A program made the translations under genes and the position numbers. This document shows positions 56,596 to 64,000 of a stretch of DNA of 64,000 nt, in pieces. The DNA lies in contig JAJHZJ010000336.1 of the NCBI GenBank assembly GCA_023548195.1, positions 2,212,704 to 2,276,703 of the forward strand. The letters are read 5' to 3'. The stretch comes from Bettongia penicillata ogilbyi (Eukaryota; Chordata; Mammalia; Diprotodontia; Potoroidae). Numbering within the stretch: position 1 is the stretch's first letter; every line of letters begins with the position of its first letter. The notes beneath the pieces are model-generated. The model did no database searches, was not told the origin of the DNA, and was given only the letters and a program-made list of their open reading frames with translations.

Positions 56596-57049
56596 TAGGG
56601 AGATTAATCTGGCATTTGCACTACTTTGGATTCGCCATTCCTCTCCTCCAAGTTATAAAAACTGGACCTAATAATACATTGGACATAGGGAACTCCCAGG
56701 TGAAGAAACTCCCTCTACCATCACAGGCTAGCACCTTATTGTCTTAGAAAGTGACCTAAATTAGTGAGAGATTTCCAGGATGTGTCCGAGCTGGGACTCA
56801 GACCCCTGTTGCCTTGGCTTTAAGGCTGGTTCTCTATGTGCTACACCACCCAGATTCTCAATGAGGACAATTCTCTGGCGTTTCCTGAACTTTCTCTCAT
56901 ACCTGCCCCTCATGTCCATCCTCTCTGGAAAGGCTTGCAGCTCAGCTCAAAGGAAATTCATCACTGCCATCGGCCCCCCCCTCCCCCAAGCAACAGCAGC
57001 CCCTGATAACCCATTTCTTCTGCTTGGGACAGGTAGCTCTATGAGTTAA

Positions 57050-57180
57050 TTAATTAACCAGAATTTATGAAACGCTGGCTAAGGTGGGGGTTGTACTAGT
57101 TTTTGGGGATAAGAACACAAAATAAAACAATCCCTGACCTCAAGGAGCTTATATTCCATCAGAGGAGATACAAAGGACTG
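57050..57180 (-). mobile_element. L2 3' end
   Basis: 'aattaaccagaatttatgaa', 'ccctgacctcaaggagctta'. Unassigned sequence follows to 57835, apart from a CORE-SINE end at 57650-57700. Confidence 0.8.
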
Positions 57181-57839
57181 CCTTCCCCATTCCCACAGGC
57201 ACTGGGGACTCCAAGCAACTCCCTGCTTATTTCCAGGCCTTGGGGAAGTACAGAGTATTATTGGCAGTCTGAAAGGAAATTCCACTAGGTCTTGATTGGA
57301 TTAGACCTACAAAGAGGACTGAGCAAAATGCAGAACCTTACAGAACAACTCCCTCCCACCTTCTATGCCAACTTCTGGCATGACATAGGGAAGCTCTTCC
57401 TTAACCCCTACCTTACTGCTCAGAACGGGTCAGGTGGGTGAAGCCAGACAGCCGCAGCTGAGACACCCTGGGACGCACAGATAGGTTATCTTGTCTACCC
57501 TCCCATCTCTGGGCAAGATGGATGAATATTCCACTCTTTAAATCCTCTGGGGACCTTAACCTCAGAGAAGCTCAGACCTGTATCTAGCCCACATCTGTCC
57601 TGCTGTTACTGAAACCCATTTCTGACCATTCAGGGCCAACAAAAAACCAAGGATCCCAGATTTAGAGCTGGAGGAGACCTTAGAGGTCATACGAGGTAGA
57701 ACACAACTTGATCTTGCATGGAAACCTATCTAGTGTCTCTGATACTCAAAGGGTTTTCTGGCCCATGTTCCTTTGCCCCAGAATGAATAAAGCAGCTTCT
57801 AAACCAGTTTCTCCTCCTCTGGTCTCTGTCGTATTCACC

Positions 57840-58500
57840 TTCCTCATTAAATGTTTTCCTTTAAATTGAATGGCTCTAAAATCCTGCTCGAACACCTTCA
57901 GGAGTCCCCTCTTGTGGCCTACCCAATCAAGCCCAGACTTCTCAACCTGGCACTTGAGACCTCCACCCACTCTCCCAGCCTTGTCTCCTGCAGTCAGAAT
58001 CATTACTTCACATTCTTAAACATGGAGTTTTCACTCTGTGGTCCTTTTGGCAAATTCTATCACGCATGCTTGGAAGAAGTGAAGAAGGACAGAAATGGTC
58101 ACACATAGGAAATCTCAGGAACTAGGTTTAAATCCTTGCCATCATCTGTGTGCCCTGGCATCAGTTATTCACCTCTCTTGCTTGCTGCAAGCCTCAGTTT
58201 ACATAACTCTAAAACATATGGAGGGAGTGGAACAAGGGCATCTCTAAGGTCCCCTGTGGCATTGATGCTTACGATTTTATGGATGTCCACATTTTTCCTG
58301 CCTCCTTCTATGCTGGATTCCCAATTGTGCCTTTTTTTCAAGGCCCTGCTCCAGTGTCATGGAGTTTCTTACGGAACCTTTCCTGACCCCTATCCTCTGA
58401 CCTCCCACAGCACTGACTGTGCTGCTTATTTCTTCTCTTGCCCTGACTGAGTTGTTATTTTTACATGCCTCCCCAGCAAAGGTGTGAGTATTGCAAAGAT
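57840..58500 (+). mobile_element. L2 fragments flanking a MIR
   Basis: L2 at 57860-58030 ('ctctaaaatcctgctcgaac', 'caagcccagacttctcaacc') and at 58285-58500 ('aaggccctgctccagtgtca', 'ggaacctttcctgaccccta'). Between them a plus-strand MIR at 58100-58275 ('aaatccttgccatcatctgt', 'ctaaggtcccctgtggca'). Confidence 0.75.
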
Positions 58501-58515
58501 GAGGACCATGTATTT

Positions 58516-58541
58516 TCACACACACACACACACACACACCA
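58516..58541 (+). repeat. (CA)n microsatellite
   Basis: About 25 bases of CA repeat. Unassigned sequence follows to 58785. Confidence 0.9.
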
Positions 58542-58789
58542 CATGGCCCCCATAAATACTAAGCAGTTAATGCCTCATCCACAAAGTTGCCGAAGAGCTG
58601 TGAGTGGTTCAGGAGGGGCCAAGTACCTTGGACAGAACCACTACCTGGTGCTCTGGGCAGGAGAAACCAAAGCCCCAAGCCTCAGATTAAATTAGGAGTC
58701 CTAGCATGATCACAGAGCTCTCTCTTTCACTGTCTCTTCTGAATCCTGTGTACTTGGAGAGGAAGAAGAAAACCAGGTGGAGTTAGCTG

Positions 58790-58985
58790 GCAGAGCAGAA
58801 AGAGATCTAGATTCAGAGGCAAAGGACCTGGGTTCAAATCCCAACCTTACGTTATCCCCAATGTGATGTTGGGCAAGTGATTTCACCTCTCTCTGGTCCT
58901 CAGTTTCCTTATCTGTAAAAGGAGGGGGCTGGACTGGCTGATCTCTGAGGTTCTGAGGAACTCTACATCTCTGTTGCTATAACTT
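58790..58985 (+). repeat. MIR/CORE-SINE, full length
   Basis: Head 'ggcagagcagaaagagatct', 'cctgggttcaaatcccaacc', 'cagtttccttatctgtaaaa', 'gatctctgaggttctgagg'. Confidence 0.87.
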
Positions 58986-59039
58986 GCACACAATACAGGA
59001 ACAAGTGATTTCATGAACATATAAATGGATATTAAGAGT

Positions 59040-59390
59040 GTGAACTTCAGACTTCCAGGGTGGTAAGAGTTCAGAGGAGATAAGCGTGACCTGGGGTGGT
59101 CAGGACGGGCACCTGAGAGGCAGCAGGCCTTGAGCTGGATCTTGAAGAATGAGGAGAATTTGGATCAGTGATTGGCATTCCAAATAGGGAGAGCTACAAA
59201 AATGAGCATGAACTTTTCAGGGACTCCTGAGGAAATTAGCCCTACTAGAATAGAGGGTGGCTACAGATTAAGGCCTGGTTTGGAGGTTACTGAAAGCAAA
59301 CGTAAGGAGCACAGACTTCTACAGGCAATGGGTTTTGAACAAGGCAGAGACAAAGGTCAGAAATAGCCTTGTATAGAATCATGTATAGCA
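59040..59390 (-). mobile_element. L2 3' region
   Basis: 'cctgagaggcagcaggcctt', 'gagctggatcttgaagaatg', 'gtggctacagattaaggcct'. Confidence 0.75.
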
Positions 59391-59392
59391 GT

Positions 59393-59560
59393 GGAGTCAA
59401 ACTCAAATAGAAACAGAGGCCATGAAACCATGCATAAGGATCCTTGCAGTCAATTAGAAAACCATACATTAACATTATCTATGTTCTATCATATATTTAT
59501 TTTGTTAAATATTTCCCAGTTACATTTTAATCTGCTACCCAATTGGACACCTCTGATGTC
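59393..59560. mobile_element. hAT remnant (first)
   Basis: 'gcagtggagtcaaactcaaa' end, 'acattaacattatctatgtt', 'ttgttaaatatttcccagtt', 'attttaatctgctaccc', and 'ggacacctctg' at the far end. It resembles the 'gtgtcaaactc' non-autonomous hAT family. Confidence 0.65.
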
Positions 59561-59577
59561 CAGGATAGGAAGAGTTT

Positions 59578-59810
59578 CTAGCAGGAGTTCTTAATTTTTT
59601 TTGTGCCATGGTCCCTTTGGTGGTCTGGTAAAGACTATATAGACCTTCATTCAGGATCACATTTTCAAATAATTGAAAGAAATGCTAAATTATAGTTAGA
59701 AGTTGAAATAAAGTAAAAATAAAGATGTAGGTTTTTCCCATCCAAACTCATGGACCCCCTGAAATCTCTCCCAGACTCTAGATCAAGAACCCTTGGTCTA
59801 AAGAAAATTT
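59578..59810. mobile_element. hAT remnant (second), both ends present
   Basis: 'caggagttcttaattttttt' at the left and 'gatcaagaacccttgg' at the right are inverted terminal repeats. The interior is AT-rich ('aaatgctaaattatagttag'). Confidence 0.72.
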
Positions 59811-60230
59811 CAGAGATCAGTTAAAAAAGCCACTGAAATAGACCAGGTGGGAGGTGATAAACAGGCCAGGATAGATTTGGTGGAGGACCTAGTGTGGAAA
59901 GAGAAAAGTCCAGAGTCCTGTGCCATATGGTTACCTCCCACAGGAGAGCCCAGAGGATGATATGTCATTATAGATAGGCTGATTTTGTTAGCTTTTGGTC
60001 ACAATGAAAGAGCAAAACAACTGCAGATAATTTCAAACAGGAGCTTTGGCTGTCTTGGGGAGAGACTCTGAAAACAACAGGTGTCAGATGGATACAACCT
60101 TCAATAGGCCAATCTGGATGGCAACAACCTGAGCCTACAAATGAGAGACCTTTGGACAAACAGTGAGTCATCTGGGAATGATGGAAGGGGAGGCACGCTG
60201 GTTTTTCTTTCCATTTGATATTAGTAGACA
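59811..60230. other. Probable L2 scraps and unique sequence
   Basis: 59815-59900 has L2-like antisense words ('ccactgaaatagaccaggtg', 'ggaggtgataaacaggcc'). The remainder is unassigned. Confidence 0.4.
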
Positions 60231-60234
60231 GAAA

Positions 60235-60480
60235 GATGGTACAATGAATAAAGTGCAGGACTTAGAAGCAAAAGAACTCTGTTCAAATCTGGCCTCAAAC
60301 ATTAGCTGTATCACCCTGGGCAAGTCACTTGACTTCTGTCTGCCTCAATTTTCTCAAGTGAAATGATGATGATAATAATAGCACTCACCTCAGGATTATT
60401 GTGAAGATCAACTGAGATAACTTTTGTAAAGCACTTAGCATGTAGAAAGTGCTGTATAAATGTTAGCCATCTATTATTAC
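60235..60480 (+). repeat. MIR/THER-type SINE, full length
   Basis: Head 'gtacaatgaataaagtgcag', 'ctgtatcaccctgggcaagt', 'aataatagcactcacctcag', 'taaagcacttagcatgtaga', 'aaatgttagccatctatta'. Confidence 0.9.
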
Positions 60481-60529
60481 TAATAGGGTACCAGAAAAGG
60501 TAGTTATCCAGGCTGTGGTCCCCTGCTCA

Positions 60530-61515
60530 AGGACATTCAATGACACCCCCTCACAAACTATTCCACCTGGCATTTAATTCCAAACCCACATATTGGCACC
60601 TAGCATTGTGCAAAGCGCAGAGATGTCCCTATTTCTGTCAAAAGCACTCCCATCCTTTTGGCGTCCCCCATTCATCACCTTGGCATTATCCTTGACTTTT
60701 CTTTCTACCTCACTCCACACATCCAGTTGGTTGCCAGATCTTGCTGTTTCTACTTCCGGAGACTGTGCATCTCTCGTCCAATCTCTTCTCTCTAGTCACA
60801 CAGCTCCCTGCTTGGTTTAGGTCCTTACCCTTCTCCCATGGATTATTACAACAGTCTCCTGATTGGTGTCTGAACCTTCAGTCTCGCCACTCTAATCTGT
60901 CCTTCACATGGCAGCCAACACTGTTTTCCTTAAGGACGGATCTGTCCATGTCATTTTCTTAATTGACTCTAGTAGTTCCTTATTACCTTTAGAATAAAAT
61001 AGAAAATCCTCTGTTTTTCTTTTAAAGCCCTTCAGAAACTGGCCTCAATCTCTCCTTCCAACTTCACTGAACATTGTTCCCCCTCCCACACTCTTTGATT
61101 CAGCCAAACCAGCACACAGGACATGCCATTTCCCATCTCCCACCTCCATGCTTTTGCACTGGCCATCCTACAGTCCTGGAATTCACTTCTTCTTCAACTT
61201 CACCTCCCAGAATCCTTCTCTTCCTTCAAGATGCAGATCAAGCATCATCTTCTGTATAAAGTCTTTCCTAATTCCCCCCCAAATGCTAATGACTTTCCTC
61301 CTAAATTACCTAGTATTTCATTATATTTATTTGTATTTACTCTCTTTATACTTATGTATATTTTTATATTTGTCTTCCCCATTAGGATGTAGCTGCTTGC
61401 TATTAGAGATTATTTCATTTACTGTATTTGTATCTCTGGGTTCTAGCACAGAGCCTAGCACACAGGTGTTTAGTAACTGCTTATTAATTCGTTCTATGAA
61501 TGAACAAAAATAAAT
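60530..61515 (+). mobile_element. L2 LINE 3' copy, about 1 kb
   Basis: 'cattatccttgacttttctt', 'gttgccagatcttgctgttt', 'gattattacaacagtctcct', 'cacatggcagccaacactgt', 'gcccttcagaaactggcctc', 'cttccttcaagatgcagatc', 'gttctagcacagagcctagc', and a terminal gaatgaat repeat. It includes the last part of the L2 protein region, in broken frames. Confidence 0.93.
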
Positions 61516-61699
61516 GAGGAATGAATAAATGAATGAATGAATGAGCATTATTTCTCACTACTTCTCAATATGAACCCTTTACTTCTGCTAAGTCAGTTTC
61601 TTCATCGTTCATCCTTTCTGCGGTCCCAGATCAACCTTCCCCACCACCACCCCCTCCAATTCCAACCCTCTATGGTACTACCGGCATATATAGCTGACT

Positions 61700-61960
61700 T
61701 GGAAGGTTCCTATCTCTAATCCTTAACTGAACCCTCCTCTTTTCCCTACTTGGAGAGTGCCATCTCACCTACTCTTTATATGCCCTCAAATTTCCATTGA
61801 AGCCCACTTTCTCCAAGAAACCTTCTCTCACCTTCATTTGCCCTTCCAATTTATACTACACAACTTAGCATTTATTATTATTATCATATGATTAGCTTAG
61901 CCAGCCAGAAAGAGCCCCCAAGGGCAGGAAGCTTCCATGTTTTTCCTTCCATCTCCCCCA
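61700..61960 (+). mobile_element. L2 fragment
   Basis: 'ctactctttatatgccctca', 'ccattgaagcccactttctc', 'agaaaccttctctcacctt', then 'ccaagggcaggaagcttcca' from the 3' end. Confidence 0.7.
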
Positions 61961-61984
61961 CAGTACATGCCTGATTTGGGCCAT

Positions 61985-62110
61985 CGCCAGTTCTCTTGAC
62001 TTTTGTCTAGCCGCTGAACTTCATGGCCTCTGGAGGAGAAACTGAGGCTGATGACTACCCAGCTCTGCCTCACTCAAACCCAATTCCCCCACTGGTCCTC
62101 TGTGACAACA
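61985..62110 (+). repeat. Long-tailed SINE tail fragment
   Basis: 'ggcctctggaggagaaactg' and 'aggctgatgactacccagct' with 'ctgcctcactcaaa' match the tail of the SINE at 32520. Unassigned sequence follows to 62580. Confidence 0.65.
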
Positions 62111-62584
62111 TCCCTGAACTGAAGGCCTGTTGGCTAACTGATTGATTCCAAATCTATGACAAGACTGCATTCCTGCCCCATCTGTTTTCACACACCCTCC
62201 TCCTAATGTGGCACTAGGATTCGTCTTAAATCTACAGTTAAATCAGTAAGCTTACATGATCTTCAGGTAATCATGACTTTTTTATTACACAGAAAAGCTT
62301 AATAGCAGGAAGACCTCTGAAGATTGTATGAGGGGTAAGGAAAATGGCAATTTGAGTAGAAACAAGTGTAAAATAATATACTTAGGGGAAAATTTTAATT
62401 ATACTTTGAGGGTAATAAACTCTTGAACTATCCATCGCTATCCTAAATGGGGGAGTTGGAAGCTATAATTAATTTCCTAAAGATATGGAGGACACAGGGG
62501 AAAGATTTCTGGTCTGAACCCCGACTTCTCTCCCTCTCAAATCCCTCCCCAGGCCATTAGAGCCTTCCCCTCTAAGATTACCTT

Positions 62585-62765
62585 ACTTCAACTCTCTCTA
62601 TATATTATGAACATAGTTTGTCTCCTCTATTAGTGTGTAAGCTCTTTGAGGGCAGAAATTATTTCTATATTTTTGCCTTTCTTTGTATCCCCAGCACTTA
62701 GCACGGTGCCTGGTCCATGATATATCATTAATAAATGCTTGCTGATGGATGGATTGATTATGCAC
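62585..62765 (+). mobile_element. L2 3' end
   Basis: 'taagctctttgagggcagaa', 'tatccccagcacttagcacg', 'taataaatgcttgctgatgg', 'atggattgatt'. Confidence 0.9.
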
Positions 62766-62769
62766 AGGC

Positions 62770-63415
62770 AGGCAACAGCTACATGCACCCTCTGCCTCTG
62801 TTTTCACCCTCACACCAGGTTTCCTGCATTTTGCTTTTGTTAAAATAGTGAGAAATCCAGAAATGGTAATTACAGAAGAAGGAAGGAGAGACTGGAGGCG
62901 GATCATTCAGCAGCGGAATTCTGGGCCAGCCCTGATCCCATTACAGCCTGAATTAAATGAAAGTGCCCAGGTGGGATCTGGGGATCACCAAAAAGTGCCA
63001 GACTGGAAGAGGGAAAGGGAAGACTGCTAGGTTGTGCCAATAGACAGCCAGCCCCCTTTCCCTCCTTCACCTACATCTCAGCTCTGGAGAACAGAGGAAC
63101 AGAAAGTACCCAGGCTTCCTCCATCTAAATAGCTATTGCAAGAGAATTCGGCAAAGGAGAGTTGGGGGAAGTAATTAGGAGAAAGAAGCGGGGGAGGTTG
63201 TCATAGATTTCTAAAGCATAGTCTGACATATGACCAGTCACTGCAAATCAAGCAAAAAAGTGAACAATTTCCCTGAGCAGGGCAGGGCAAGGGCTGGAGC
63301 TCTAAAACAGGTCATGGTGGAGACAAGAATGTATTGCTACCTCCTAGATCTTGTCCTGCTCTCTTCCCTTCCTGGCCCTGCAGGTGCCCCATGGTCCCAG
63401 TTCTTCCACAGAAGA
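62770..63415. other. Unique sequence; possible conserved element at 62835-62985
   Basis: 62835-62985 is compact and repeat-free. On the plus strand it also reads open (RNPEMVITEEGRRDW..), between a fair acceptor ('cttttgttaaaatag') and a donor-like CAG|GTGGGA at about 62970; this could be an exon, a regulatory element or nothing. Confidence 0.25.
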
Positions 63416-63419
63416 TTTT

Positions 63420-63620
63420 CTGAATCACAGAAACAGAATCATAGTTCTAGTGTGAGAAAGAACTTGAGATCATCTAGTTAAATCCTTAACTTACAGATAA
63501 GAAAACTGAGGCCCATCGAGGTTAAAAGACTTGCCCAAGGTCACACAGGTAGTGTCAGAGGCAGAATTTGAACTCAGATCCTCCAACTCCAGAGCCAGTG
63601 TGTTCTTCCCACTATATCAA
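63420..63620 (-). repeat. CORE-SINE, full length
   Basis: 'gaatcatagttctagtgtga', 'cttacagataagaaaactga', 'gacttgcccaaggtcacaca', 'gtgttcttcccactatatca'. Confidence 0.92.
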
Positions 63621-63739
63621 GTAAAAGTGTCCAGTAAAAGTGTCCATCTTGTGACATCACTGTCCACATATGAGCCCAATTCTAAATGGTGAGTGAATTT
63701 AATTCATTGAAATAGCATGGGACAAAGAGAAAAGAAAAC

Positions 63740-63927
63740 CTTGTGATATTCAGCCCCGATGGCCTTGAGGATGAGGGGCTGGAGGAAGGTATCTGTGCCC
63801 CTTCCATACTTGGCAGAACACAGGCCTTGATGAATCATCACCAAGTCAGAGTCAAGGGCCACCCCAGGCAGCACATTTATCTTCTGTACAGGACAATCAC
63901 TGGTTTGAATGATGGCAGGAAAAGGGT
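63740..63927 (-). CDS. Candidate internal coding exon of an unidentified protein
   Basis: On the minus strand a pyrimidine-rich acceptor ('ttgcccctcctgtccccacaag', AG at 63929-63928) opens a 188-base segment ending at CACAAG|GTTTTC. It would begin in phase 1 with two bases of a split codon, then give 62 open codons and end in phase 0. The translation includes 'PGVALDSDLVMIHQG', 'CSAKYGRGTDTFLQP' and 'LILKAIGAEYHK'. Composition is ordinary for a soluble folded protein and many codons end in C or G. I do not recognise the family. No repeat overlaps it. The donor is only moderate (GTTTTC, not GTAAGT). Confidence is limited because open runs of this length occur by chance. Confidence 0.35.
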
Positions 63928-64000
63928 CTTGTGGGGACAGGAGGGGCAAGGTTGTCTTGTCTTAGACCAGGTATCAATCGGTCATCTTACTACCATTATC

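Overview
The window reads as intergenic or intronic DNA from a marsupial mammal. The evidence is the repeat content: many copies of the tRNA-derived marsupial SINE (WSINE/MAR type, with a tRNA-like head and a tail containing 'ccaagaaaaccccaaatgg'), a second marsupial SINE with a longer tail, an ORF1-only half-L1 (HAL1 type), L1 3' ends, hAT DNA-transposon remnants, and a thick older layer of L2, CR1/L3 and MIR/CORE-SINE. The sequence does not let me choose between an opossum and an Australian species. I identify families from memory of their consensus sequences; boundaries are good to about 10-30 bases unless stated.

No complete protein-coding gene is visible. Almost all long open frames are artefacts of CT/GA and CA/TG microsatellites or lie inside transposons. 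The best coding candidate is a single internal-exon-like segment on the minus strand at 63740-63927, with a strong 3' splice site and 62 open codons of unremarkable protein-like composition. It would belong to a gene lying mostly beyond the right edge or with exons not recognised here. Weaker splice-like signals lie near 11.36 kb (+), 11.66 kb (-) and 55.64-55.76 kb.

Layout. 0-9 kb: a decayed 7SL (SRP) RNA retrocopy at the left edge, then dense MIR, L2, hAT and WSINE. 9-15 kb: CA and CT microsatellites around a mostly repeat-free, moderately GC-rich block (10.4-12.1 kb) that may be regulatory. 15-25 kb: L2/MIR with a 336-base pure purine tract (20164-20499) and a polarity-switching GATA/TATC tract carrying a SINE. 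25-33 kb: L2, CR1/L3, hAT, and a nearly full-length HAL1 (29.2-32.5 kb). 33-45 kb: L2-rich, with one 1.9 kb antisense L2, an L1 3' end and a candidate conserved non-coding block at 40.7-41.05 kb. 45-55 kb: sparse repeats and a four-event nested stack in an antisense CR1/L3 (50.27-52.40 kb). 55-64 kb: two RFX X-box-like sites 34 bases apart at 55.56-55.61 kb, then L2, hAT and MIR, and the exon candidate at the right end.

Nothing here works as a gene system, and I found no recognisable viral remnant, CRISPR, toxin or operon-like arrangement. The value of the window lies in its transposon history, structure-prone simple repeats and a few candidate regulatory or exonic segments that comparative alignment would settle.
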